DNA from: Coprothermobacter sp.
GTDB lineage: Bacteria; Caldisericota; Caldisericia; Cryosericales; Cryosericaceae
DNA length: 64,000 bases
Direction: 5' to 3'
NCBI GenBank assembly: GCA_013824685.1
Contig: PNOG01000020.1
Coordinates: 1-64,000 of the forward strand
The position numbers were made by a program, and so were the translations under genes. Numbering within the stretch: position 1 is the first letter of the stretch; each line of letters opens with the position of its first letter. Below are positions 1-8,461 of the stretch, piece after piece. Under the pieces are notes generated by a model that saw only the letters and a list, made by a program, of their open reading frames with translations, ran no database searches and had not been told where the DNA came from.

Positions 1-619
1 GCGTGAATTGACACGCCTCGTGGAGGCCCTCCGAGTCTTCTGCAGCCAGACGCGCGAACGCTGCCGCTGCGTCGACCGTATGACTGTCCACCGGGCGGGA
101 ATGCCGGCGCAGATATACCAGCGTCTGCGCAAGTGCGCGCAGCATAGCTGCTTCGAGACTGCTGAACAGCAGAGAACGTACTTCCTCGACGCCGGCGAAA
201 TGGCGGCCCGATTCGCAGTAATCGGCAAGGAACATGATCATCGCGAGTCGGTCCATGTGAGGCGCGCCGGTCGTGTGCACAGCGATTGCCCGAAGAATAT
301 CAGGGTCATCCACACCAAAGTCGCGTCGAGCGATCAGTGCCCCGACGGGGGCATGGAGGACAACTGGGGCGGCCGTGCCAGCCATCTCACGAGCCAGAGG
401 GTCATCGGCGTCCTCCGCCAGCCCGAGCAGGGAAGAGTCGGGCTCATCCCTCGCGATGTCGTGCAGTAGAGAAGCGACGCTGGCCTTCTCCTCAGATACT
501 CCCCAGAAACGGGCAAGTCTCATCGCCAGCGTCTCCACACGGAGCACGTGCTCCAGACGTTTCTTCGAAACACGCTTGGCGATGAGGTCGAGAAGGGTAC
601 CTCTCTCCTGTGGTGTCAC
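1..619 (-). CDS. yqeK: YqeK-family HD-domain phosphohydrolase, C-terminus beyond window
   Basis: Reading the minus strand from a GTG at 619 gives an open frame of 206 codons running off the left edge. It contains LEHVLRVETLAMRLAR, then LLHDIARDE (the HD metal-binding motif) and further on FLADYCESGRHFAGVEE, matching the bis(5'-nucleosyl)-tetraphosphatase (symmetrical) YqeK family, which hydrolyses Ap4A. The GTG overlaps the TGA stop of nadD as GTGA, so the two are translationally coupled; nadD-yqeK adjacency is common in bacteria. The protein is complete at the N-terminus, and its length already exceeds a typical 190-200 residues, so little may be missing. Confidence 0.85.
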   Translation of the reverse strand, partial: MTPQERGTLLDLIAKRVSKKRLEHVLRVETLAMRLARFWGVSEEKASVASLLHDIARDEPDSSLLGLAEDADDPLAREMAGTAAPVVLHAPVGALIARRDFGVDDPDILRAIAVHTTGAPHMDRLAMIMFLADYCESGRHFAGVEEVRSLLFSSLEAAMLRALAQTLVYLRRHSRPVDSHTVDAAAAFARLAAEDSEGLHEACQFT

Positions 620-1203
620 TGACTTCTGTACAATCCGCGTTCTGCAATATACCCAGCGACGGACGGGGATACGAGGCCCTCGATCGAGAGACCCTGCTGC
701 AACCGGTCACGAATCAGGGTTGACGACAGGCTGTCGAACGGGTTGATATCAAACAGAGCCTTGGCATGGACTTCCGGGCTGACTGGATGGTGCCTGCCGG
801 CGCGTGGAACGAACCATAGTTCGACCTGGTCCAGGATGTCCTGGTACCGATGCCACTGCGGGAACGCAACAAGCTGGTCCTCCCCGAGCAGCAGTGCAGG
901 CTTGCCTCCACCCAGCGACGGACGGAGACCTTCGAGCGTGTCCACGAAGTAGGATGGACGTGGTTCACGGCTCAATTCGATGTCGGAGATGATCACATCA
1001 GGCACGCCTGCGAAGGCTAGCCGCAGCATTGCCACACGATCAGCAGCAGATGCGGAGAGGTGCTTGTTGAAGTCCGGATTGGGAAGTCCCGTGGGGATGA
1101 GTACAAGGATGGAAGGAGCCATGAGGCGAAGGGCCTCATGGCCGACAAAAAGGTGACCAGCATGGACAGGGTCGAACGCCCCCCCATACAGAACGGTCTT
1201 CAT
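616..1203 (-). CDS. nadD: nicotinate-nucleotide adenylyltransferase
   Basis: Transfers AMP from ATP to nicotinate mononucleotide in NAD biosynthesis. The 195-residue protein has the nucleotidyltransferase signature GGAFDPVHAGH at residues 7-17 and SSTLIR near residue 160, both diagnostic for the NadD/PPAT superfamily; the length is normal. It starts 4 bases inside the end of obgE and ends overlapping yqeK, so it lies in the middle of the rplU-rpmA-obgE-nadD-yqeK operon. The obg-nadD-yqeK order is widespread. NadD is favoured over CoaD (about 160 residues) by length and neighbours. Confidence 0.93.
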   Translation of the reverse strand: MKTVLYGGAFDPVHAGHLFVGHEALRLMAPSILVLIPTGLPNPDFNKHLSASAADRVAMLRLAFAGVPDVIISDIELSREPRPSYFVDTLEGLRPSLGGGKPALLLGEDQLVAFPQWHRYQDILDQVELWFVPRAGRHHPVSPEVHAKALFDINPFDSLSSTLIRDRLQQGLSIEGLVSPSVAGYIAERGLYRSQ

Positions 1204-2501
1204 CGCTTCTTGGTTGTCTCTTCTCCCAGAGTGAAGACGCGGCCGCCGATCATGACGCTCTGTCCGTCGTGAGCCCCCTTCTTGCGGAGAGCCTTCTCGA
1301 CGCCGATCTTGCGCATCCTCTGGTCCAGGAGTGTGACCTGGAACGGCTTCTCGAAGTCGGTCGTGTGGACAATCCGGTCGAGATAGCGTCCCGATGCAGA
1401 GAGCATACCGTCGGGAAGCCGGGAGATTCCGAATGTCTCATCGGACGGCTTCAGCTTGTAGACCCGCGTCACCTGTTCACGGGGAGGCACAGGCGCTGAC
1501 TGCACGAGGGCCAGTCCGCGTTCGATGACGGCGTCAATGCCAGTATTTTCAAGAGCGGAAATCATCAGAGGCGGGGTCCCTTGATGGATAAAGCGGGTAC
1601 GAATCCCCGTTCGCTTCTGCGGGGAAATCACGTCGATCTTGTTGACGACGATGAATTGAGGCTTGCCTGCAAGCTGCTCACTGTATTGTTCCAGTTCGCG
1701 GTAGAGCAGGTGATACGCCTGAACCGGGTCGGGATCGGACGAACTGCCGTCAACCAAAAACAGCAGAACCCGGCTGCGTTCAATGTGGGCCAGGAACTTG
1801 TTGCCAAGCCCCCGACCGTCGGCGGCTCCTTCCACAAGCCCCGGGATATCCGCAAATGTGACGCGCTCACCGTCTGGTGAGAATGCTACGCCCAAGTTCG
1901 GGGACAACGTCGTGAAGGGATAGTCGGCAATCTTCGGGTGTGCTGCAGAAAGCTTGCTCAGCAGTGTGCTCTTGCCAGCGTTCGGAAAGCCGACTATGCC
2001 GACGTCGGCAAGGATCTTCAGGCGCAGCCTGATCCGGCGCTCCTGCGCAGGGATGCCCTCTTCGGAGTACCTCGGGGCACGGTCGACGGACGTGGCAAAC
2101 GCCGCATTACCCCTGCCACCACCTCCACCACGGGCTACGGTGACAGTCTCACCCTCGTCGACCAGGTCAGCCAGGACTTCTTCTGAGACAATATCCGTCA
2201 GGACGGTGCCCAGCGGGACCAGGATGGTGACATCCAGTCCATCACTGCCGTGCTTGTTGCGCCCAGCGCCCGGCTCTCCAGCCTGGGCCCTGAACGTCCG
2301 CTTCTTTGCAAAGAACTGAAGGCTCGAGTAGCGGGTGGTGGCAACAAAGATAACGTCTCCGCCTCTGCCGCCATCACCGCCATCCGGCCCGCCCTTCTCA
2401 ACATACTTCTCACGGCGGAAGCTCATTGCTCCGTTTCCGCCGTGTCCCGAGGTGACTCGGACGATGACCTCATCGACAATGCGGTCAGCTGAGTCTCTAA
2501 T
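1200..2501 (-). CDS. obgE: Obg-family ribosome-associated GTPase, probable AUU start
   Basis: Obg GTPases bind the 50S subunit and act in late ribosome assembly. Visible are the Gly-rich Obg fold (GGPDGGDGGRGGDV), the P-loop GFPNAGKS near residue 171, a NKID G4 motif and a C-terminal OCT domain. The first ATG (2426) would remove about 25 residues of the Obg domain. The frame continues upstream as IVDEVIVRVTSGHGGNGAMS, which fits the family N-terminus, yet no ATG, GTG, TTG or CTG lies between an upstream in-frame TAG and 2426. I therefore place the start at ATT 2501-2499, seven bases after GGGAG; this gives 433 residues, normal for Obg. It sits 20 bp after rpmA. Confidence 0.9.
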   Translation of the reverse strand: MRDSADRIVDEVIVRVTSGHGGNGAMSFRREKYVEKGGPDGGDGGRGGDVIFVATTRYSSLQFFAKKRTFRAQAGEPGAGRNKHGSDGLDVTILVPLGTVLTDIVSEEVLADLVDEGETVTVARGGGGGRGNAAFATSVDRAPRYSEEGIPAQERRIRLRLKILADVGIVGFPNAGKSTLLSKLSAAHPKIADYPFTTLSPNLGVAFSPDGERVTFADIPGLVEGAADGRGLGNKFLAHIERSRVLLFLVDGSSSDPDPVQAYHLLYRELEQYSEQLAGKPQFIVVNKIDVISPQKRTGIRTRFIHQGTPPLMISALENTGIDAVIERGLALVQSAPVPPREQVTRVYKLKPSDETFGISRLPDGMLSASGRYLDRIVHTTDFEKPFQVTLLDQRMRKIGVEKALRKKGAHDGQSVMIGGRVFTLGEETTKKR

Positions 2502-2513
2502 GGAAATGCTCCC
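2499..2513 (-). promoter_or_regulatory. ribosome binding site and AUU start codon of obgE
   Basis: On the minus strand GGGAG (2513-2509) is followed by seven bases and ATT (2501-2499). This is the best-spaced initiation site upstream of the conserved Obg N-terminus, and there is no standard start codon in that frame. Initiation at AUU is restricted by IF3 in other bacteria, so expression may respond to IF3 level (inference). Confidence 0.6.
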
Positions 2514-2521
2514 TATCTATG

Positions 2522-2803
2522 CTAGTTCGCCTGTTCAGGAACAGGAAGCTCGGGAACAGGAAGCACGTGAACGCGCTTCACCGTCTTGAGCGACTCGAAC
2601 TTCACTGTCCCGTCGATGACGGCGAACAAGGTATAGTCACGGCCCATCATGACGCCCTTGCCGGCTTTGAAGTGCTCGCCGCGCTGACGCACGATGATGT
2701 TGCCTGGCCGAACGACTTGACCATCATAGAGCTTGACGCCGAGGTACTGCGGGTTGCTGTCCCGCCCGTTACGTGACTTACCGCCTGCTTTCTTGTGAGC
2801 CAT
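2522..2803 (-). CDS. rpmA: 50S ribosomal protein L27
   Basis: A 93-residue L27: it begins [16 protein letters not shown] and contains [21 protein letters not shown], the family core near the peptidyl-transferase centre. No N-terminal cleavable extension of the Firmicutes type is present; the mature-like AHKK terminus follows the initiator Met directly. The C-terminus carries a short Pro/Glu-rich tail. It follows rplU by 15 bp and precedes obgE by 20 bp, the conserved L21-L27-Obg order. Confidence 0.97.
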   Translation of the reverse strand: MAHKKAGGKSRNGRDSNPQYLGVKLYDGQVVRPGNIIVRQRGEHFKAGKGVMMGRDYTLFAVIDGTVKFESLKTVKRVHVLPVPELPVPEQAN

Positions 2804-2818
2804 TGTCCACCACCCCTC

Positions 2819-3127
2819 TTACCCGATCTCCGTGATCTTCACGTAGGTCGATGTCTGTCTGTGCCCTATGAGCTTCTTGTGCGTCGTCTTGTTCTTGTAG
2901 GTGAAGACACGGACCTTGCGGTCGCGCGTCGTACGAACGATCGTACCGCTCACCTTCGCGTCCAGAACGTAGGGCTTGCCGATTTGAGTGCCGGCGTCAG
3001 TGGTGACGACGAGGACTTTGTCGAACACGATCGGCGTGCCGGGTTCGCTGGCGATTTTCTCCATCTTGACGGTCTCGCCGAGCTCGACCCGATACTGCCT
3101 TCCTGCTGCTTCAATAACAGCGTACAT
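2819..3127 (-). CDS. rplU: 50S ribosomal protein L21
   Basis: A 102-residue L21, first gene of its operon. The start MYAVIEAAGRQYRVE and the later motif VFTYKNKTTHKKLIGHRQ are typical of L21, which binds 23S rRNA. GGAGG stands seven bases before the ATG, and a near-consensus promoter lies 74-101 bp upstream of the ATG. Length and neighbours (rpmA, obgE) are standard. Confidence 0.97.
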   Translation of the reverse strand: MYAVIEAAGRQYRVELGETVKMEKIASEPGTPIVFDKVLVVTTDAGTQIGKPYVLDAKVSGTIVRTTRDRKVRVFTYKNKTTHKKLIGHRQTSTYVKITEIG

Positions 3128-3200
3128 AGACTACCTCCACGAGGAATTGCTCGGTCGAGGCGGCCTTTCGGCACTTAGGGAACCCGACCAATGCGAAGAA

Positions 3201-3228
3201 AGTATACGGTGTTCGAGCCCCCTGTCAA
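3201..3228 (-). promoter_or_regulatory. sigma-70 promoter of the rplU operon
   Basis: On the minus strand TTGACA (3228-3223), a 16-bp spacer and TATACT (3206-3201) form a near-consensus housekeeping promoter upstream of rplU. It probably drives rplU-rpmA-obgE-nadD-yqeK. The leader would be about 65 nt. It lies back to back with the pth promoter. Confidence 0.8.
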
Positions 3229-3239
3229 CCGTTCACAGC

Positions 3240-3269
3240 TTGAAATCGGGCCTCTCCCGAGTAGTATAT
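3240..3269 (+). promoter_or_regulatory. candidate promoter of pth, possibly giving a leaderless mRNA
   Basis: TTGAAA (3240-3245) is followed by either TAGTAT (3262-3267, 16-bp spacer) or GTATAT (3264-3269, 18-bp spacer). The chosen GTG of pth is at 3275, so transcription would start at or next to the start codon. No Shine-Dalgarno sequence is visible between. Confidence 0.5.
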
Positions 3270-3274
3270 CATGT

Positions 3275-3874
3275 GTGAAAACGATCATGATCGCAGGGCT
3301 GGGCAACCCGGGGCCCGAATACGATGAGACACGGCATAACGTAGGCTTCATGGCCCTCGACGCTATCGCACATTCGTTCAAGGTTCACAGGTTCAACCAC
3401 AATCGACTGGCGCACTGGGCTGCCGTCGACCTGGTGCTCTGTGACGGATCGGAACCTGTCAGAGTAGTGCTGGTGAAGCCTCAGACCTCCATGAACAGTT
3501 CTGGCGTCGCTATCGCTCCAATGATGAAGGAACGCAACATCCTTCTCGAGAATCTCATCGTGATCCATGACGAGATGGACTTGCCGGTCGGCACCATCAG
3601 AGTGAGCTTCAACGCCACAGCCGCAGGTCACAATGGGGTCCGATCGATTGCCGACAACTGTGGTGGGAAGGGATTCGTCCGGGTCCGTGTCGGTATTGAA
3701 AAGCCACGCAGCAAGGACGGTGTCATCGATTTCGTACTGTCGAGATTCTCCAGGTCCGAGTGGCCACCCATCATCGATGTCATTGCGCAGTCGCCGGCTG
3801 TCGTCCGGACCATCGTCTGTGATGGACTGATGGCCGCGCAGGCCATGTTCAACCACAAGGTGGCCAAGGACTGA
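3275..3874 (+). CDS. pth: peptidyl-tRNA hydrolase
   Basis: Cleaves peptidyl-tRNA released from stalled ribosomes. From the GTG at 3275 the protein is 199 residues, begins MKTIMIAGLGNPGPEY, and carries TRHNVGF with the catalytic His near residue 21, plus HDEMDLP with the conserved Asp. An ATG at 3191 is in frame but would add 28 unconserved residues and place the predicted promoter inside the gene, so I reject it. The TGA stop overlaps the ATG of mfd (TGATG). The pth-mfd pair is common in bacteria. Confidence 0.94.
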   Translation: MKTIMIAGLGNPGPEYDETRHNVGFMALDAIAHSFKVHRFNHNRLAHWAAVDLVLCDGSEPVRVVLVKPQTSMNSSGVAIAPMMKERNILLENLIVIHDEMDLPVGTIRVSFNATAAGHNGVRSIADNCGGKGFVRVRVGIEKPRSKDGVIDFVLSRFSRSEWPPIIDVIAQSPAVVRTIVCDGLMAAQAMFNHKVAKD

Positions 3875-6800
3875 TGCAGTCTGGTTCCTTCGACCTGCTG
3901 CTGCAGCAGGCACGGGCCAGCACTCCGGAACTGTTCGCCAGATTTGCGCAGCTGCTGGAACAACCCGGCTCCATCACGGTGTCCAGCCCGTCGAGCGGCT
4001 ATCGGCAGCTGTTGCTGACTGTGTTGGTCACCGTTTGCCCTCGGCCCGTCGTGGTCATTTGTCCCAGCGTCGACCGTGCGGAGGAGCTGTCTTCGATGAT
4101 CCGCGGCATGTCCGGTGCCACCTCCAGCGCGCGCCCCTTCGTGGTCCTGCCCGAGCTGGGCGTCGAGATCATGGAATACACGCAGTACTCGCGTCCCTTG
4201 TCGTTCGCCCGGGCCCGGGCCCTCGATCAAATCTATGCTCATGCAGAGACCGTCGTTTTCACGACGGCCCAGGGGCTCATCGACCCGTCCATCCCCGCTG
4301 GCGATTTCGCGGAGCTTGTTTCCACGCTGACTGTCGGGGACCGCATCATCCCGCACTCGCTGGCGCGCCGGCTCTTGCAGATGGGGTATGACGGGGTTTC
4401 GTCGGTCACCGAGATGGGCCAGTTCAGCATGCGGGGCAACGTGTTCGATCTGTACTCGCAGGTCGGAGAGTACCCAGCGCGCATTGTGCTCGAAGGCAAT
4501 GTCATAAGCCGTATCAAGCTGTTCGACCCCGTGACACAGCAGTCAGTCGATCCTGTGTCATCCGTCGGACTCCAGCCGCCGTACCCCGTCCTGCTGGATC
4601 GGGAGGCCCGTCAGAGCTTCGCCGCCCTGGCTGCGGAACGCTGGAAGAAGGAGCGTGAGACCAGTGAAGGAAGTGAGGAACAGGATGCAACATTTCTCGA
4701 GGACCTGGAATCCTTCATTTCGACGACGAACAGCAGGGGGGTCAACTACTTTCTCTATCAGTATGCGGATCCGGAGCGCATGTGCGGGGGCCTTGCCCGC
4801 TTGCTCGGACCCCGGGCCATTGCACTGTTTGCCGACGTCGACCCCGAAGCCGAACTGACGCAGATCTTCGACTCTGCGCGGGAACTCTATGACCGGACCA
4901 TTCAGACCGGCTTCGTGCCATCGTCCAGCGCGCTCGACCAGGTGGAGCAGACTGCGAGACGGGCTCTGGGCGGTTTCGCCCGGTCGATTATCCTTACCGC
5001 TAGCTCAGCCCAGGACGCCCTGACGCCGGCCTCCCGCGAGTTGCCTCCACTGACGCTGTCGGGTTCCCTCAGCGAGTACCTGGGACTTCACGCCCCAGGA
5101 GAGACCGCAATCGACGTCGTGTCATGGAATCCCGACAAGGCCCGGCATCTGGTGATGGATACGGTCGAGGACCCTGGTATCATGGCAAGGCTTGCCGTCA
5201 TCAAGGGCTCCCTGTCGGCGGGGTTTGCCGCAGAGGGATTCATGGTTCTGACGGACAGGGAACTGTTCCCGAGGGCCACGATGAGTCCCAGGAAGACGAC
5301 CCGATTCTCTCAGGCCATCTCGCGCCTCGAGGACCTGCACGAAGGCGACTACGTCGTCCATCGGGACTACGGCATCGGCGTGTTCAGGGGCATGAACGCC
5401 TTGACGGTCGATGGTGTCACCCGGGATTATATCTCGCTGGAGTACAAGGACCGTTCACTGCTCCACGTGCCTGTCGAACGCCTGGGGTACCTCGAGAAAT
5501 ATGTCGGGGACCGCACGGAGATTACCCTCGACGAGCCAGGATCGAGGAAGTGGAAACGGGTGCGCAAGGAGGCTGCAGAAGATGCGCGGCGCATCGCCCA
5601 CGAACTGCTCGAGACGGCGGCCAAACGCCATACGCGCGAGGGCTATATGTTCAAGCCGAATCCGGAGTTGGAGGTACCAGTCGTCGACGCCTTCGCCTAC
5701 GAGTTGACGCCCGATCAGTCCAAGGCTATTGCCGACGTCCTCAGCGACATGGAGGCGGGCAAGCCGATGGATCGCCTGGTGTGCGGGGATGTCGGCTTCG
5801 GGAAGACCGAGGTTGCCATACGGGCGGCGGCACGGGCGGTCGCAAACGGCAAACAGGTCGCCGTCGTCGCCCCGACGACCATCCTGGCGATGCAGCACTT
5901 CCGCAACTTGGAGGCACGCTTCGAGCCGATCGGGTACAAGGTTGCGCTGTTCTCGAGGATGGTAGGCTCCAGGGAACTGACGGTTGACCGCAAGCTCCTA
6001 CACGAGGGCCGTGTCGACATCGCCGTCGGCACACACAAGGTCCTGAACATGGCAGGGGACTTCAAGGACATCGGCCTGATGATTGTCGACGAGGAACAGC
6101 TCTTCGGCGTCCTGGACAAGGAGAAGATCAAGAAGATGAAAGCTGAGGTCGACGTGCTGACTCTCAGCGCCACACCTATCCCGCGCACTCTGGAATCGTC
6201 GATCGTTGGTATCCGGGATATCTCCCTCATCAACACGCCCCCGGTGGGCCGGTATCCCATCAGGACGTTCCTGATGCCCTTCGACGAGGAGCAGCTGACG
6301 CGGGCTGTCCGCGCTGAAATGGCGCGTCACGGGCAGGTATACTTTGTCCACAACCGCATCATCGACATCGAGGGCCGGTTTACGCTGCTCTCCCGACTGT
6401 TTCCGGAGGCACGCATCGCGGTAGCGCATGGGCAGTTGAGGAGTGAGGTCCTGGAACAGATCATGCTGGACTTCTACGAAGGCAGGTACGATATCCTCCT
6501 GTCGACCACCATCATCGAAGCGGGACTCGATTTCCCCAACGTCAACACGATCATCATCGACGAGGGAGAACGCCTTGGACTTGCCCAGCTCTATCAGCTG
6601 CGTGGCAGGGTGGGCCGTGCAGGGCGTCATGCCTATGCCTATATCTTCCATTCCCACGGTGTCCTGCGCGAATCAGCGGCTTTCAAGCGTCTCGAGGCCA
6701 TTGCCTCGGCCGTGGACTTCGGTGCCGGCCTGCAAGTCGCCCTCAAGGACCTGGAGCTGCGTGGCGCCGGTGACGTCCTGGGCGTGAAGCAGAGCGGCCG

Positions 6801-7311
6801 GTTCTCCGATGTCGGGTACCACATGTTCCTCTCGATGGTCGAGGAGGAAATCATGAGAGTACGGGGCCAGTACTCGGAGCCTGTGGCGAAGCCCGTGATC
6901 ATTCTTGGGATGTCCGCCTTCATCCCTGAGTCCTATGTAGCCGACTCAGGAGAACGGCTGGCACTCTACAACGCTGTCGAACGGGCTGGCGGACAGGATC
7001 TGACAGCACTCGAAGAGCGGACCGTCGACCGCTATGGAGCTCTTCCTCCTGAGGTCCTGGGGATCTTTGCGCTGAAGCGCCTCGAACTGTCACTGATTCC
7101 CCTTGGCGTGTCGTCCGTCAAGGAGTCGGGCCAGGCGCTTGTTCTGGAATTTGCCACTCAGGAAGCAGCCACGCGGTTCCTTCGCGCCCATGTCGACCAG
7201 ATCGCCCACGCCCGAACCGTGCGAGACTCGGTGGTCCTTCCCATGAAGGCCGACCAAAAGCCGCTCTCACTGCTTTCACGGTTGCTTTCGGGGCCGGAAA
7301 CGGTACACTGA
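3874..7311 (+). CDS. mfd: transcription-repair coupling factor
   Basis: Releases stalled RNA polymerase and recruits UvrA. The 1145-residue protein has the expected domain order: UvrB-like N-terminal modules, a CarD-like RNA polymerase interaction domain around residues 488-510 (DYVVHRDYGIGVFRG), a superfamily-2 translocase with P-loop GDVGFGKTE near 638 and DEEQ near 738, motif VI region QLRGRVGRAGR, and the C-terminal TRCF domain. Length is typical. It overlaps pth by one base and is followed after 4 bp by mazG, so pth, mfd and mazG are probably co-transcribed. Confidence 0.97.
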   Translation: MQSGSFDLLLQQARASTPELFARFAQLLEQPGSITVSSPSSGYRQLLLTVLVTVCPRPVVVICPSVDRAEELSSMIRGMSGATSSARPFVVLPELGVEIMEYTQYSRPLSFARARALDQIYAHAETVVFTTAQGLIDPSIPAGDFAELVSTLTVGDRIIPHSLARRLLQMGYDGVSSVTEMGQFSMRGNVFDLYSQVGEYPARIVLEGNVISRIKLFDPVTQQSVDPVSSVGLQPPYPVLLDREARQSFAALAAERWKKERETSEGSEEQDATFLEDLESFISTTNSRGVNYFLYQYADPERMCGGLARLLGPRAIALFADVDPEAELTQIFDSARELYDRTIQTGFVPSSSALDQVEQTARRALGGFARSIILTASSAQDALTPASRELPPLTLSGSLSEYLGLHAPGETAIDVVSWNPDKARHLVMDTVEDPGIMARLAVIKGSLSAGFAAEGFMVLTDRELFPRATMSPRKTTRFSQAISRLEDLHEGDYVVHRDYGIGVFRGMNALTVDGVTRDYISLEYKDRSLLHVPVERLGYLEKYVGDRTEITLDEPGSRKWKRVRKEAAEDARRIAHELLETAAKRHTREGYMFKPNPELEVPVVDAFAYELTPDQSKAIADVLSDMEAGKPMDRLVCGDVGFGKTEVAIRAAARAVANGKQVAVVAPTTILAMQHFRNLEARFEPIGYKVALFSRMVGSRELTVDRKLLHEGRVDIAVGTHKVLNMAGDFKDIGLMIVDEEQLFGVLDKEKIKKMKAEVDVLTLSATPIPRTLESSIVGIRDISLINTPPVGRYPIRTFLMPFDEEQLTRAVRAEMARHGQVYFVHNRIIDIEGRFTLLSRLFPEARIAVAHGQLRSEVLEQIMLDFYEGRYDILLSTTIIEAGLDFPNVNTIIIDEGERLGLAQLYQLRGRVGRAGRHAYAYIFHSHGVLRESAAFKRLEAIASAVDFGAGLQVALKDLELRGAGDVLGVKQSGRFSDVGYHMFLSMVEEEIMRVRGQYSEPVAKPVIILGMSAFIPESYVADSGERLALYNAVERAGGQDLTALEERTVDRYGALPPEVLGIFALKRLELSLIPLGVSSVKESGQALVLEFATQEAATRFLRAHVDQIAHARTVRDSVVLPMKADQKPLSLLSRLLSGPETVH

Positions 7312-7315
7312 AGCA

Positions 7316-8461
7316 ATGGAAGAATATGAGATACGCATCATTAGTGAGCCGGACCCAGGTCTGCAATTGGCGTTCGAAAGTGGACGGCACGTTGCCTGGG
7401 CGGTTCCGGCTGGAACGGATGCTCTGGTCTATGCATCAGCCTCCAGCATCCGGTTTCTGCCAACCTCAGCCCGAACACTGCTGGATCCGGCAGAGGCTAT
7501 CGGTTTCCTGACGTGGATACGTTTTGCGGGTCGGCACTATGGCACGATCATCTGTCAGTGTCCTGTCGACATGGCATCCGTTGTTGTGGGGCTTCTCGGC
7601 CGGCTGCCTGGACTGTCTCATGATCCGACAATCGAGGCCAACGACCTGACTCGGGAGGCGATACGGCTGGCCGACGTTCTCTGGCCTCTCGTTGGCACCC
7701 AGTATACGGCTCTGGAGGAGTTCAGGCTGCTCATTGCCGAGTTGCGCCAGAAGTGTCCATGGGACCGCCAGCAAACGCATGTGTCGCTTCTGGATACGCT
7801 TCTGGAAGAATCCTACGAGGTCGCGCTTGCCATACAGAGGGGCAGCGCGGACGACCTCGAAGAGGAGCTCGGGGATCTGCTGCTACAGGTGTTCATCCAG
7901 TCGGAAATCGCCCGTGAGGAAGATGGCTTCGACATCTGTGACGTGGTTCAGACCGTTGACGACAAGCTGACATTCAGGCATCCGCACGTTTTTGGCAGCG
8001 TTTCGGTGGCATCGAGCGACCAGGTGCTGGAGAACTGGCAGAAGCTCAAGGCCCAGGAGGGTCGGAAGAAGCACTTTGTCGACAGCGCAAAACTACTGTC
8101 GTCCATCGAAAACGCGTTGCTGTCCCAGGAGACCGCCCGTTGCGAGGGGTTCGATTTCGAATCGGCGGACCAGGCCTATGGCAAGCTGCTCGAGGAGTCC
8201 CGCGAGTTGGGAGAGGAACTGAACGCAGCGTCCAGGGACGAACACGCGCTGGCCATGGAGCTGGGGGACGTCCTCTTCTCTGCACTCAACGTCGCGCGGC
8301 TTTCAGGTATCAACCCCGTCAAGGCTCTGCACCACTCGTTCGACAAGTTTCGCGACCGATACGATCGCGTCCGTGCGTACGCGACACAGCAGGAGGTCGA
8401 TATTGCGACAGCATCTCCTGAGGAACTGGACCGCTTATGGCAACTGGCGAAGAACGCATAG
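7316..8461 (+). CDS. mazG: MazG-type nucleoside triphosphate pyrophosphohydrolase, tandem MazG domains
   Basis: MazG enzymes hydrolyse (d)NTPs to monophosphates for pool sanitation. The 381-residue protein has two MazG repeats: the first around residues 140-250 (KCPWDRQQTH, LLEESYEV, EELGDLLLQ), the second around 270-365 (LEESRELGEE, ELGDVLFSALN); both keep the acidic metal-binding EExxE/ExxD pattern. The first 130 residues match nothing I recognise; many homologues carry a full tetrapyrrole-methylase domain there, so this could be a reduced remnant. The mfd-mazG neighbourhood resembles Bacillus mfd-spoVT-yabM-mazG. Confidence 0.9.
   Translation: MEEYEIRIISEPDPGLQLAFESGRHVAWAVPAGTDALVYASASSIRFLPTSARTLLDPAEAIGFLTWIRFAGRHYGTIICQCPVDMASVVVGLLGRLPGLSHDPTIEANDLTREAIRLADVLWPLVGTQYTALEEFRLLIAELRQKCPWDRQQTHVSLLDTLLEESYEVALAIQRGSADDLEEELGDLLLQVFIQSEIAREEDGFDICDVVQTVDDKLTFRHPHVFGSVSVASSDQVLENWQKLKAQEGRKKHFVDSAKLLSSIENALLSQETARCEGFDFESADQAYGKLLEESRELGEELNAASRDEHALAMELGDVLFSALNVARLSGINPVKALHHSFDKFRDRYDRVRAYATQQEVDIATASPEELDRLWQLAKNA

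Noticed and set aside
3191-3274. Upstream ATG start for pth
   Set aside because: Adds 28 unconserved residues and would make the predicted pth promoter part of the coding sequence.
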